DNA of 64,000 nt from Thermobifida alba (GCF_023208015.1 NZ_CP051627.1:3950422-4014421); one strand, 5' to 3'. Shown: positions 25,087-34,089, counted from the stretch's first letter. The notes: generated by a model from the sequence alone, not told the origin. Translations and numbers: made by a program.

Positions 25087-25502
25087 CGGAGCCGTCCGAG
25101 GAGCCAGCAGCGGTCAGGGGCGACGAGGAGGACCTCGACTTCGAGTACGACATGGCCGTGTACGAGGGGGAGCCGTTCACCGGGGAGGCGGTGGAGTACG
25201 ACCGCGACGGAAAAATGGTCGCTTTGACGACCTACCGGAACGGCTACGAGGACGGTCCGGCCAAACAGTGGTTCCCGGACGGAACCCTGCGGGTCGAGGG
25301 AGCGACCTCCTACGGGGTCGGAGCGGTCGGGCTCTGGAAGGAATGGGGGCCGAAGGGGAATCTCATCAGTGAGAGGGAGTTCAACGAGAAAGGTTTTGTT
25401 GTCGCCCTGCGCGAGTGGGACGACGCGGGAAACCTGGTGAAGGACGAGACCTACCCCGGGTCCGTCGAAGAAGCCGGGACGTGGCCGTCCAGGCGTCCGT
25501 GA
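25023..25502 (+). CDS. YwqK-family (MORN-like) immunity protein
   Basis: The 159-residue product starts at the TTG in the junction repeat. From residue ~45 it shows the MORN-variant repeats of YwqK antitoxins: GEPFTGEAVEYDRDGKMVALTTYRNGYEDGPAKQWFPDGTLRVEG, GLWKEWGPKGNLISE, EKGFVVALREWDDAGNLVKDE. YwqK proteins neutralise toxins in Bacillus and related T7SS loci. The first ~40 residues (Arg/Pro/Glu-rich) look like junction sequence, so the original start may have been GTG or ATG further in. A decayed second copy lies at 27130-27305. Confidence 0.75.
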   Translation: MTEHPSRRKPRQSRGRTVPVGAEPSEEPAAVRGDEEDLDFEYDMAVYEGEPFTGEAVEYDRDGKMVALTTYRNGYEDGPAKQWFPDGTLRVEGATSYGVGAVGLWKEWGPKGNLISEREFNEKGFVVALREWDDAGNLVKDETYPGSVEEAGTWPSRRP

Positions 25503-25599
25503 GGACGGCCCACCGAGCCGGACACGGCTCCCGGCCGGGGCGGGCGGGGCGTCGGAAGCCCGGTGCACGCGCTGACCAGAAGAGCGCGGCGGAGGAAGC

Positions 25600-25859
25600 G
25601 GAGGGCCCCTCGGCGCCGAGTCCTCGTTCTTCCCGGGCGGGGAACGGTCGGCTGCCGCGGACCGCTGGATCCGCAGGCCTCCGGTGCTGCGCAGCAGGAC
25701 GCGGATCTCCTCGGGGACCGGTGCCTTCCAGGAGTCCATCTCCTCGTCGGTCAGTCCGGGCAGCAGGGCCACGCTCCCTTCCAGGGCGGAGGCCGCGGCC
25801 GCGCGCGGCCTTTCGGCCACCTCCTTCGGGTCGGGGGCGCTGACCAGGATGTTCGCCAT
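25600..25859 (-). pseudogene. SUKH (SMI1/KNR4)-like immunity gene, 5' fragment
   Basis: On the minus strand an ATG at 25859 (GGGAGA upstream) opens MANILVSAPDPKEVAERPRAA… LLPGLTDEEMDSWKAPVPEEIRVLLRSTGG, which resembles the first helices of SUKH-superfamily immunity proteins. After about 85 residues the resemblance stops where shuffled YwqK-end sequence begins. The frame then continues as antisense. It is therefore a truncated gene, inverted relative to the array. A shorter remnant of the same start lies at 29672-29728. Confidence 0.55.
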
Positions 25860-25997
25860 GTTTTCTCCCGTGGACGGTCCGCACGGCACGGCCGGAAGAC
25901 CGTCGGGTTTCGATGCTGCCCTCCAGGAGGTCCGGGACCGGCTCCGTCAGGGAGTCCCGGGAGAATTCTCGCGGAACGCGACCGCGTGGGAGGACGG

Positions 25998-26960
25998 ATG
26001 GTGGGTGGAACTGTGGACTTCTACGTCCGGGACTTCCCCGGGCTGGTGCGGCTTTCCGTGGCGGCCGCCAGGGCTTTCCGCTCTCCCGCGCTCATGGCGG
26101 GCGCCGAAGAGGCGCGTTTCTCCGTCGACCTCGAAGCCCTCGTCGGTGCCCCCGGCAGCGCCGAGGTGACCGTCGAGGAGCTGCTGGACGAGAGCGGCGA
26201 AGGAGAAGAGATGTTCTCCGGCACGGTCCTCGAGTCCTGCAGGTACGAGATCTCCGTGGAGTTCAGCCGCCGTACCGAGGCCGAGGCTCCCGGGCAGGGG
26301 CGGAGCATCGGGCGGAAGCTGTTCCAGCGGCTCGTCGCCCTCAACACTCCGATGGTCTATGCGGTACGCGACGCGGAGGCGCTCGCCGCGGAGTTCTCCC
26401 CCGAAAACGGGGTACGGGACTTCACGCCCCCCGTGGACATCACCGACGAGTCGCTGAAAGCGGAGTCGGTGCTCTCCTCGCCCGTGCCCAGGCCCTCCCC
26501 CGGAAAGCCCGGCCCGACGGCCGCGAACGTGTCCTTCAGGGTCTCCTCCTTCGGCAGGCTGGTGATTTTCGAGCCCTTGGAGGGAGACGGCGGTGCCGCA
26601 CTCGGCCCGATCATCGAACTCAGGTCCTCCCCGGAGGAGACCGAACTGGTCGGGAACGCGGCGGAGGCGGTGGTCGACTACCTGTCCGGAGGAGAACTCG
26701 GCGGGCGGGTGGACGACCCCCTCGGAGTGATCGCCACGACGATCGGGACGACGCCCGAGAATTTCACGGACCAGGCGTCCTGCTTCCTGGTCACGGTCGG
26801 GAGCGGGGAGGCGGCGGTCGCTTCGTGGCGCTTCCGGGGAGGTGCCGGGGCGTCCGGTGGCCCCGGTCGCGAGGTGCTCCGTGCGGCCCTCCCCGCGGAC
26901 AGCGGGGCATGGGGTGCTCTGCTGCGGCAGGCGTTCGGCGAGGTCCGTGGAGGCTCCTGA
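25998..26960 (+). CDS. unrecognised 320-residue protein in the immunity array
   Basis: The ATG at 25998 has GGGAGGACGG upstream and gives MVGGTVDFYVRDFPGLVRLSVAAARAFRSP…. The long frame upstream of it (to 25563) is only antisense of the SUKH fragment. The protein is soluble, alpha/beta and acidic, with FSVDLEALVGAPGSAEVTVEELLDESGEGEE, SFGRLVIFEPLEGDGGAALGPIIELRSSPEE and WGALLRQAFGEV. I do not recognise a family. It is flanked on both sides by broken immunity genes, so it is a candidate immunity or accessory gene. Confidence 0.65.
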   Translation: MVGGTVDFYVRDFPGLVRLSVAAARAFRSPALMAGAEEARFSVDLEALVGAPGSAEVTVEELLDESGEGEEMFSGTVLESCRYEISVEFSRRTEAEAPGQGRSIGRKLFQRLVALNTPMVYAVRDAEALAAEFSPENGVRDFTPPVDITDESLKAESVLSSPVPRPSPGKPGPTAANVSFRVSSFGRLVIFEPLEGDGGAALGPIIELRSSPEETELVGNAAEAVVDYLSGGELGGRVDDPLGVIATTIGTTPENFTDQASCFLVTVGSGEAAVASWRFRGGAGASGGPGREVLRAALPADSGAWGALLRQAFGEVRGGS

Positions 26961-27129
26961 CCCCCTCGGGGGGAACAGCGTGGCGCCGACGACGGATGAC
27001 CAACGCAAGCCCCTGACCGCGGTTGTGCCGGTGAATCGCCGTCCGGTTCCGCTCGGTCGGGTGAGACGGTCCGCAGGGTTCCTGCTCGATGGCGGCGTGG
27101 CGCGGACCGTTGATCGGACCGCTCTGTTC

Positions 27130-27305
27130 GGGGGCGGAGCCGTCCGAGAACCCCGGAACGGTCAGGGGCGACGGGGAGGACCTCGACATTCGAGTACGAC
27201 ATGGCCGTGTACCGAGAAGCCGTTCACCGTGTGGGCTGTGGAGTACCACCGTGACGGGGCGGGTCGTTGCGCCGACGAACCGGAACGACTGCGGGCACGG
27301 TCCGC
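27130..27305 (+). pseudogene. YwqK-family remnant
   Basis: Bases 27130-27305 align with 25083-25240 of the intact YwqK gene, for example the shared stretches GGGGCGGAGCCGTCCGAG, CGAGTACGACATGGCCGTGT and AGCCGTTCACCG. Single-base insertions and other changes shift the frame, so no product is possible. It is followed at once by a fragment of a different immunity gene. Confidence 0.75.
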
Positions 27306-27315
27306 TCGCCCCCGA

Positions 27316-27417
27316 TGGACGAGCCGACCAGAAGGATCGTGGAAGAGGCGGGGGAGAGGATCCCGCTCTGATTTCCCCGTGGTTGTCCGCATGTGCTCTC
27401 CCGGACGCTGCACTCCG
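27316..27417 (+). pseudogene. immunity protein B remnant 1
   Basis: This segment aligns with 27637-27740 of the intact gene just downstream: both contain GAGCCGACCAGAAG, ATCGTGGAAGAG and the region encoding VVR-x-C. It carries frameshifting differences. It lies 37 bases upstream of the intact copy, so the pair is a tandem duplication of which one member decayed. Confidence 0.7.
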
Positions 27418-27453
27418 TGACGAACTGGTGGAGAAAACAAGGGAGGAATTCCA

Positions 27454-27957
27454 GTGACGGACGGATCGGCTGCGCGTCTCGCCCGGCGGATAATGAACAT
27501 CGACTGGACCGAGAAACCGGGAAACAGGCTCTCCCAGGTGAACCTCATGCGGGAGTACCTGCGTCGCTCTGCCTGGTGGTCTGAGGAGATCGGTTCGCTG
27601 TGGCCCTTCGACGACTTCGCTCGGCGGGTCGACCCCGACGTACGAGCCGACCAGAAGATCGTGGAAGAGATGGAGGAAAGCCTCCCCACCCTGGTTTTCC
27701 CCATGGTCGTCCGCACGTGTTCCTGGTCGCTGCACTTCGAAGCCCTGCGGGATGCTGAGATCCAGATCCCCGACCTGCCGGATCCGTTCGAACCGCTGCT
27801 GCTCATGTACGAGCGCGGGAACTCGTTCAGCATGGAAGGTACAGGGTACGTGGAGGTTGGAACCACGGCGATACCAAAATGGAGTAAGGACGAATACCTC
27901 AGCTCCGAGCCTTTTGCTCCCATGGACCGAGAACAGTTGGACGACATGGACAACTGA
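27454..27957 (+). CDS. probable immunity protein B
   Basis: The GTG at 27454 has GGGAGG 7 bases upstream; the product has 167 residues. Notable parts are FPMVVRTCSWSLHFEALRDAEIQIPDLPDPFEPLLLMYERGNSFSMEGTGYVEVG and the acidic end MDREQLDDMDN. The DPFEPLLLMYERG block is typical of uncharacterised proteins that follow actinobacterial toxins, though I cannot name the family. Two decayed copies of this gene (27316-27417 and 28500-28660) lie in the same array, which argues that it is a shuffled immunity module. Confidence 0.65.
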   Translation: MTDGSAARLARRIMNIDWTEKPGNRLSQVNLMREYLRRSAWWSEEIGSLWPFDDFARRVDPDVRADQKIVEEMEESLPTLVFPMVVRTCSWSLHFEALRDAEIQIPDLPDPFEPLLLMYERGNSFSMEGTGYVEVGTTAIPKWSKDEYLSSEPFAPMDREQLDDMDN

Positions 27958-27999
27958 CTCCACGGGACCAGACGGAGATGCGGACGGCAAGGAGGACCA

Positions 28000-28470
28000 A
28001 TGGCGGTCTCTCGCTTCCGGCGGGGGCATCTGAGCCCTCCTGAACAGCAGCAGATCCTCACGCAGATCGGAACGAAACTCCTTGTGGAGGTTCCGGAGGA
28101 CTGGGAGAGGGTCACCTATTTCATCCAGTCCGTCGTCGACCATTCCAGTGCGGAGGTGGTGGTCGAGTTCCCGGACGGCACGAGCCGGAGGGAGTCCCTT
28201 CCCGCGGAGGTGTTCTCCCTGACGGACGAACTCCGGGCGGGGATGTACCAGGAGGGCAAGGGAACCTGGTTCTCCATGCGGTACGTGATCAGCCGGCCCG
28301 GAAAGTTCAACGTCGACTTCAACCACGACGAGGACCCGGGCATCACGTTCCCCACCTCCCAGGGGTTCACGAAGGACCTGCGGTACTTCCCGCGCGAGGA
28401 GGCGAACATCCCCGAATGGCTCCGGGAGAAGTTGCGGGAGGAGGCCGAGGGGCGGGCCGACCAGCTCTGA
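28000..28470 (+). CDS. YezG-family-like immunity protein
   Basis: This 156-residue protein follows the YezG (DUF600) immunity pattern: EDWERVTYFIQSVVDHSSAEVVVEFPDG, SLTDELRAGMYQEGKGTWFSMRYVISRPGKFNVDFNHDEDPGITFP, then WLREKL near the end. YezG-type proteins neutralise LXG/T7SS nuclease toxins in Firmicutes. GGAGG lies 6 bases before the ATG. The toxin it would protect against is not in the window, so it may be an orphan immunity gene kept against toxins of neighbouring strains. The assignment is from motif pattern. Confidence 0.6.
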   Translation: MAVSRFRRGHLSPPEQQQILTQIGTKLLVEVPEDWERVTYFIQSVVDHSSAEVVVEFPDGTSRRESLPAEVFSLTDELRAGMYQEGKGTWFSMRYVISRPGKFNVDFNHDEDPGITFPTSQGFTKDLRYFPREEANIPEWLREKLREEAEGRADQL

Positions 28471-28499
28471 CATCCGGACACCTCGGAACGGAAGAGCAG

Positions 28500-28725
28500 G
28501 GCTGCCCGACTGGCTCTGCCCCACGGTGCACCACACGTGTGTGTGGGCGCTGCACTTCGCGGAGTTGCGGCGGTCCGGGGCGAAACGGCCTGCCTTCCCG
28601 GATCCGTTCGAGTCGCTGCTGTTGACGGACGAGCGCGGCAGCGGGTTCTTCCCGGACGGGACGTGGCCGTCCAGGCGTCCGTGGGGACGGAGCACCGAGC
28701 CGGACACGACTCCTGGTCGGGGCCC
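28500..28725 (+). pseudogene. chimeric remnant: immunity B joined to the YwqK tail
   Basis: Bases 28508-28658 read TVHHTCVWALHFAELRRSG… FPDPFESLLLTDERGSGFF, matching the middle of immunity protein B. From 28659 the sequence switches to the 3' end of the YwqK gene (GTWPSRRP plus the ~50 bases that follow its stop at 25500). No start or ribosome site is present. This is a recombination product of two different immunity modules. Confidence 0.7.
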
Positions 28726-29012
28726 GGTCGGGGCTGTTGCGGTCAGGGGATCGCGGCGAGGGCGCCGCGTGCGGTCTCGCGGCCTCTCCTCGGGAGGCCG
28801 GGGTGTTCACCGCCTCCCACTGAGGGCACGGGCGGCAGCGGCGTCGGAGGGGAGAAGGTCTCCGCTGGACGTTCTCCCGGGGCACGGACATGCACGACTG
28901 TCACGGGGCCCTCGTGTGCACGGACGGGCTGGGACGCTCCACCGGCGACCCGGCAACGGTCATGGCGAGAGCAGCCCGGACGCTGGGCGACTACGCGGAA
29001 GGCGGGTGGAGT
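28726..29012. other. unassigned spacer before immunity copy 2
   Basis: No supported gene lies here. A frame from 28890 reads into immunity copy 2 (…RAARTLGDYAEGGWSVSGTQS), but its first 40 residues have no counterpart in copy 1. The copy-1-like sequence begins at about 29006. Confidence 0.4.
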
Positions 29013-29606
29013 GTGTCCGGTACGCAGAGTGGGTTTTCCTCGGCATCGGAGCTGATGCGGAACGTTCTCCTGCTTCTCGAAGGCGGGGTTTCCGGTGCGG
29101 GGGCCTCCAGGGCGGAAGGGGCGATGGAGTGGATGGCCGATCTGGGGCGTCTGTTCCGGGAGGCCCCTCCGGGGAACGGGGAGTTGCGGGAGTTCAGGAA
29201 CCGTCTCACCGATCTGCTGGGCCGTGAGCCCAACCTCACCGGTCTGCGGAGGTACCTCCACCAGTGCTCCCTCTACGCGCAGCGTGGCCGTCTCGACGGT
29301 TTCGAGAGTGCCTGCTGGATGCGTACGGGGCTGGAGGTGTTGAAGGAGGAGTGCGTCGCCTGGGAGCGTCCCTCCAGCGCGGGTATCCGGGAGGAGTTGG
29401 CGGAACTCGAGGAGATCGACGGGATGATCGAGAGAGTTGCGGACGAGGCTCCTCCCGTCGCCGAAGAGGACGTCCCCGGCTGGGTTCCGGAGTCGCACTG
29501 GTGGTGGCGGGCACCCGAACAGCAGGGGATGAGCCGGGAGGAGCGGGAGCGGCGGCTCTACTACGAGGCGTACGACTTACTGGATGAATGGGCTGAGAAG
29601 CATTGA
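29013..29606 (+). CDS. probable immunity protein A, copy 2
   Basis: This 197-residue near-duplicate of the 23405 gene has about 16 substitutions and no gaps. The start is GTG (29013) where copy 1 has ATG; the spacing and the residues after it are the same. The 90-residue core including LYAQRGRLDGFESACWMRTGLEVLKEECVAWERPSS is identical, and the PESHWWWRAPEQQ motif is kept. Copy 1 sits beside the toxin while copy 2 sits 5.6 kb away beside eccC with no toxin. It is either a backup or diverged immunity towards a variant toxin. Confidence 0.75.
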   Translation: MSGTQSGFSSASELMRNVLLLLEGGVSGAGASRAEGAMEWMADLGRLFREAPPGNGELREFRNRLTDLLGREPNLTGLRRYLHQCSLYAQRGRLDGFESACWMRTGLEVLKEECVAWERPSSAGIREELAELEEIDGMIERVADEAPPVAEEDVPGWVPESHWWWRAPEQQGMSREERERRLYYEAYDLLDEWAEKH

Positions 29607-29671
29607 CCGGGCACCCTCCGCAGAGGCGGCCGTAGCAGAGCAGAAGCCGGACGGTTCCGGTCCGGGCCGCC

Positions 29672-29728
29672 GCGTGCAGCCTTTCGGCCGCCTCCTCCGG
29701 ATCGGGGGCCGGCCAGGCTGTTCACCAT
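29672..29728 (-). pseudogene. short SUKH-start remnant
   Basis: On the minus strand, sequence from the ATG at 29728 and its upstream leader aligns with the start of the SUKH fragment at 25859. Shared parts include the leader around GGACGGTCCG and the CCTTTCGGCC block. A 2-base length difference shifts the frame within 20 codons. It is a second scar of the same inverted module. Confidence 0.55.
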
Positions 29729-30099
29729 TGTCTCCTCCCGCGGACGGTCCGTGCGGTACGGGGTACTCGGAAGGGAAGGCGGGGCCGTTCGGGAAAAGGC
29801 CGGGCGCGGTGCGGAAACGGCGAATGGAAAGCCCGGCGCCGGTGTCGAAAGGTGATGACACGTCTCCGGAGGCAGAGGCGGGAACCGTTGTTCCGACGCC
29901 CCCGGAGGCTGGGGCCGGTCCGGCGTCGGAGCCGTTGGGAAAGGGCGGGGAAGCGGGCGACAGTCGGGGGCTTCCGCCGTTGTCCACAGCCGGACGGAAT
30001 CGGAGGATGCCGTCCGGAACGCCTTATATACAGTACGTGTGGTGCCTGCCCCGTTCAGGCCCCGAAACCACCGAGCCGTCCAGGGGGAAGGGAGCGCTG
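29729..30099 (+). promoter_or_regulatory. leader region of eccC
   Basis: No gene is supported in these 370 bases. They contain a DnaA-box-like TTGTCCACA at 29980-29988, an 8-bp stem (CCGGACGG 29990-29997 / CCGTCCGG 30010-30017), and a TATA-rich patch at 30022-30030 (CCTTATATACAG). That patch could be a promoter about 70 bases before the GTG of eccC. If so, eccC is transcribed independently of the immunity array. Confidence 0.4.
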
Positions 30100-33000
30100 G
30101 TGACCACCCGCATCGTGCACCGGCCGGCACGGACGGTCCACCCGCCCGTGCAGCGCGAGACCCGCGATGTCGAGGCGCCGCCCACCCTGCCCGAGGGGAA
30201 CGCCCAGGGCAACCCCCTGCTGGCCCTGCTGCCCATGGTCGGCATGATGGCCTCGCTGACCATCATGATGGTGCTGCGCAACCCCGCGTTCATGGCGTTG
30301 GGCGCGGTGGTGCTCGTCGTCGCACTGCTCGGCGGCGCGGTCATGATCTTCTCCCGTCGCGGCCAGGCCGCCCGGCAGCGCCGCACCCAACGGGAGCGGT
30401 ACCTGGAGTACCTGGAGGAGTTGCGGGAGGAGCTGAGCGAGCAGGAGCAGGAGATCCACGCCCGCGCCCGCCTACTCAACCCGCCCCCCGAGGCGCTCTA
30501 CGACATCGTGCGCGACCCCACCCGCCTGTGGGAGCGCCGCCGCAGGGACGACGACTTCCTGCGGGTCCGGATCGGCGTCGGCCGCATGCCGGGGCAGCCG
30601 CTGCGGCTCGCCGAACGCGGCACCGCGCTGGCGCCCACCGACCCGTTCATGCTGTCGGAGGCCCAGGCCGCGATCCGGCGCTTCACCACGCTTCCCGACA
30701 TGCCGCTCACCGTTCCGCTCGACATGGCCGGCAACGTCAGCGTGGTCGGGGAGCGCGAGGACGTGCTGCGCCTCATGCGGGCGCTGATCGCCCACTTCAG
30801 CGTGTTCCACGCCCCCGAGGACGCGGCGCTGGCGGTGATGCACGGCGCGGACCGGGCCGACGACTGGGCCTGGCTGAAGTGGCTGCCGCAGGTCCTCGAC
30901 CCGCAGCGGCGCGACAACGGCGTCGCTGCCCGGCTCATCGCGCCCACCCCGGCGAAACTGGGGACGCTGCTGTCCGACGAACTCCGCTCCCGCACCGACT
31001 TCGCCGCCGAGGTCCGCCGCGGCATGGGCAAACGCGAGGCCTACCGGATGATGCGCCGTCTGCTGGTGGTGCACGACACCCACGGCGGGGTGGCCCACGA
31101 GCTGGTGCGTCCCGACGAGGCGGTGGCCCCGGCCGACCTCGGCGTCACCGTCGTCCACCTGGTCGCCGACCAGGTGGACGAGCCGGGGGACGTCAGCATC
31201 CGCCTGACCGTCTCCGGCGACCAGGTGCGGGTGGAGGACCTGCGCGCCTCTACACCGGCGGGGTTCTCCGGCACCGTCGACGACGTTCCCGCCGCCACCC
31301 TCGACGGACTGGCGCGGATGCTCGCCCCGCTGCGGCTGTCCGCCGAGTCGATCGAGGAGACGGCCGCCGAGGGCGGAAGCGTCGACTTCACCACCCTGAT
31401 GGGGGTGCCCGACCCGGGGAGCATGGAGGTCGACCGGCTGTGGGCGCCCCGCAGCGAACGCGCGTTCCTGCGGGTGCCCATCGGCGTCGACGACATGGGC
31501 CAGCCCGTCATCCTCGACCTCAAGGAGGCCGCGCAGCTCGGCATGGGACCGCACGGGCTGTGCGTGGGCGCCACCGGCTCCGGCAAGAGCGAGATGCTGC
31601 GCACGCTGGTGATCGCGCTCGCCGCCACGCACCCGCCCGACCGGGTCAGCATGGTGCTGGTCGACTACAAGGGCGGCGCCACGTTCGCGCCCTTCGAGAA
31701 GCTGCCGCACGTCGCCGGGGTCATCACCAACCTGGAGGACGACGCCGCGCTGATCGAGCGGGTCCACGCCAGCCTCTCCGGGGAGGTGCAGCGCCGCCAG
31801 CAGGTGCTGCGGGACGCGGGCAACGTGGCCAACATCGGCGACTACGCCTACCTGCGCAGCCAGAACCCCGACCTGCCGCCGCTGCCGCACCTGCTGGTGA
31901 TCATCGACGAGTTCGGGGAGCTGCTCACGGCGCGCCCCGACTTCATCGAACTGTTCCTGTCGATCGGCCGGATCGGCCGCAGCATCGGCGTGCACCTGCT
32001 GCTGTCCAGTCAGCGGATCGAGGGGGGAAAGCTGCGGGGACTGGACACCTACCTGTCCTACCGGCTGGGGCTGCGCACCTTCTCCGAGGAGGAGAGCCGC
32101 ACCGTCCTCAACACCCCCGACGCCTTCCACCTTCCGGCACTGCCCGGCTTCGGCTACCTCAAGGTCGACACCAGCGTCTACCAGCGGTTCAAGGCCGGTT
32201 ACGTCTCCGGGCCCTACCGGGGGCCGGTCGCGGAGGACGAGGAGGAGACCCGCAAGGGACCCCCGCCGGTGCGCAGGTACTCCGCCTACAACACGGAGGA
32301 CTCCGAGCGGGACGCGTCACCGGCGGCCGCCGACGAGCCGATGCCGGAACGCTCCTCCGGCCCGACGCTGCTGGAGGTGATGGTCGGACAACTGGCCCGC
32401 AACGGCGAACCGACCCGCGGCATCTGGCTGCCGCCCCTGCCGGCGGCGACCACCCTCGACCGGGTCACCGGGCCGGTGCAGATCACCGGGGACGCGATGC
32501 GGCTTCCGGCGGACGCCGGGACGCTGCGTGTCCCCATCGGGCTGCTCGACGACCCCGCGAAGCAGTGGCAGGGGCTGTGGAACATCGACCTGACCGCGTC
32601 CGGCGGCCACCTGGCGATCATCGGCGGTCCGCAGACCGGGAAGACGACACTGCTGCGCACCCTGGTCCTGTCCACCGCCCTCACCCACACGCCCAGCCAG
32701 GTGGCGGTCTACGCGCTCGACCTGGTCGGCGGCGGCCTCCAGGCGTTGGCCGACCTTCCGCACGTCGGCGGGGTCGCGGTCCGGACCGACGCCGAGCGGA
32801 TCCGCCGCACGGTCGAGGAGGTCCGGGACATGCTGGAGAAACGCCAGGAGGTCTTCCGGGAACGCGGCATCGACTCCGTCCAGCAGTTGCGGCGGATGCA
32901 CGCCAGAGGTGAGGTGCCCGAACTGCCGTGCGCCGACGTCGTGCTGTGCATCGACGGGTTCGGTGAGATCCGCAACGACTTCGAGGAGATCGAGGAGGCG

Positions 33001-34077
33001 GTCTCCGACCTGCTGCAACGCGGAGGCGGGTACGGCATCCACGTGGTGGCCGCGATGCTGCGCTGGAACGACGTGCGCATCGCCATGCAGGCCAACTTCG
33101 GGCAGAAGGTGGAGTTGCGGCTCAACGACCCCTCGGACTCGTCGATCAACCGCAAGCTCGCCGAGACGATCAGCGCCGAGACCCCCGGCCGGGCGCTCAC
33201 CGACACCAAACTCTTCGGTCAGATCGCCCTGCCCCGTATCGACTCCAAGCCCAGCGACGAGGATCTGGGCGAGGTCGTGGCGAAGACGTGCCGGGCGATC
33301 AGCGGCGCCTGGCGGGGGCCCGTCGCGCCGCCGGTGCGGGTGCTGCCGTACCAGCTGCCGGCCTCGACCCTGCCCGGACCGGAGGAGAGCAGCCTGGTCC
33401 CGATCGGCGTGGACGAGCGCAGGTTCGAACCGGTGCTGCTCGACCTGTTCGACCGCGACCAGAACCTGCTGGTGCTCGGCGACGGGGAGTGCGGCAAGAC
33501 CAACCTGCTCAGACTGGTCGCCGAGGGACTGATGGCCCGCCACGCCCCCGGTGAGATCGTGTTCGCGGTCATGGACCCGCGGCGGACGCTGCGCGACGCG
33601 ATCCCGGAACCCTACCTCGGCGGTTACGCCAGCAACCCGCGGGTGTGCGCGGGACTCTCCGGCGGGGTCGCCAAGGAGTTGGAGGGGCGCATGCCCGACG
33701 ACGCCGACCCCGACACGTTGGAGAACCAGGGGCCGGTCGGCCCCCGCATCGTCGTCCTCGTGGACGACTACGACCTGTTGACCACGGCGGGACAGAAACC
33801 GCTGACGCCTTTCGTGCCGTTCGTGGCCAACGGGCGCGACATCGGACTGCACTTCGTGGTGGCGCGCAGGGTCGCGGGCGCCAGCCGCGGCCTGTACGAC
33901 CCGCTGGTCCAGGCCATGCGGGAGAGCGGCACCGGCGTGGTGCTCATGTCCGGGGACCGGAGCGAGGGACAGCTCTTCCCCCGGGTGTACGCCAACGCGC
34001 AACCGCCGGGACGGGGCCGCTGGATCAGACGCGGTGAACCTCCCCGCCTCATCCAGACCGGACTGCTGGAACGCTGA
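30100..34077 (+). CDS. eccC: EccC-type FtsK/SpoIIIE ATPase of type VII secretion
   Basis: Read from the GTG at 30100 (GGGAAGGGAG upstream), the product has 1325 residues, a full EccCa-EccCb fusion. Two transmembrane helices lie near residues 45-90 (LLALLPMVGMMASLTIMMV, MALGAVVLVVALLGGAVMIF). The three ATPase domains have P-loops GATGSGKS (490-497), GGPQTGKT (842-849) and GDGECGKT (1127-1134). Their Walker B motifs are IIDEF (D603/E604), CIDGF (D952) and LVDDY (D1222/D1223). Only the first keeps the catalytic Glu, as in other EccC proteins where domains 2-3 bind substrate. It powers export of the WXG100 proteins and presumably the toxin, working with EccD. The longer frame to 29584 is spurious. 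Confidence 0.95.
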   Translation: MTTRIVHRPARTVHPPVQRETRDVEAPPTLPEGNAQGNPLLALLPMVGMMASLTIMMVLRNPAFMALGAVVLVVALLGGAVMIFSRRGQAARQRRTQRERYLEYLEELREELSEQEQEIHARARLLNPPPEALYDIVRDPTRLWERRRRDDDFLRVRIGVGRMPGQPLRLAERGTALAPTDPFMLSEAQAAIRRFTTLPDMPLTVPLDMAGNVSVVGEREDVLRLMRALIAHFSVFHAPEDAALAVMHGADRADDWAWLKWLPQVLDPQRRDNGVAARLIAPTPAKLGTLLSDELRSRTDFAAEVRRGMGKREAYRMMRRLLVVHDTHGGVAHELVRPDEAVAPADLGVTVVHLVADQVDEPGDVSIRLTVSGDQVRVEDLRASTPAGFSGTVDDVPAATLDGLARMLAPLRLSAESIEETAAEGGSVDFTTLMGVPDPGSMEVDRLWAPRSERAFLRVPIGVDDMGQPVILDLKEAAQLGMGPHGLCVGATGSGKSEMLRTLVIALAATHPPDRVSMVLVDYKGGATFAPFEKLPHVAGVITNLEDDAALIERVHASLSGEVQRRQQVLRDAGNVANIGDYAYLRSQNPDLPPLPHLLVIIDEFGELLTARPDFIELFLSIGRIGRSIGVHLLLSSQRIEGGKLRGLDTYLSYRLGLRTFSEEESRTVLNTPDAFHLPALPGFGYLKVDTSVYQRFKAGYVSGPYRGPVAEDEEETRKGPPPVRRYSAYNTEDSERDASPAAADEPMPERSSGPTLLEVMVGQLARNGEPTRGIWLPPLPAATTLDRVTGPVQITGDAMRLPADAGTLRVPIGLLDDPAKQWQGLWNIDLTASGGHLAIIGGPQTGKTTLLRTLVLSTALTHTPSQVAVYALDLVGGGLQALADLPHVGGVAVRTDAERIRRTVEEVRDMLEKRQEVFRERGIDSVQQLRRMHARGEVPELPCADVVLCIDGFGEIRNDFEEIEEAVSDLLQRGGGYGIHVVAAMLRWNDVRIAMQANFGQKVELRLNDPSDSSINRKLAETISAETPGRALTDTKLFGQIALPRIDSKPSDEDLGEVVAKTCRAISGAWRGPVAPPVRVLPYQLPASTLPGPEESSLVPIGVDERRFEPVLLDLFDRDQNLLVLGDGECGKTNLLRLVAEGLMARHAPGEIVFAVMDPRRTLRDAIPEPYLGGYASNPRVCAGLSGGVAKELEGRMPDDADPDTLENQGPVGPRIVVLVDDYDLLTTAGQKPLTPFVPFVANGRDIGLHFVVARRVAGASRGLYDPLVQAMRESGTGVVLMSGDRSEGQLFPRVYANAQPPGRGRWIRRGEPPRLIQTGLLER

Positions 34078-34089
34078 CGAGGAGAAACG

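Noticed and set aside
30100..34077. FtsK chromosome translocase
   Set aside because: Three ATPase domains, two N-terminal membrane helices and the WXG100/EccD context identify EccC. There is no gamma domain.
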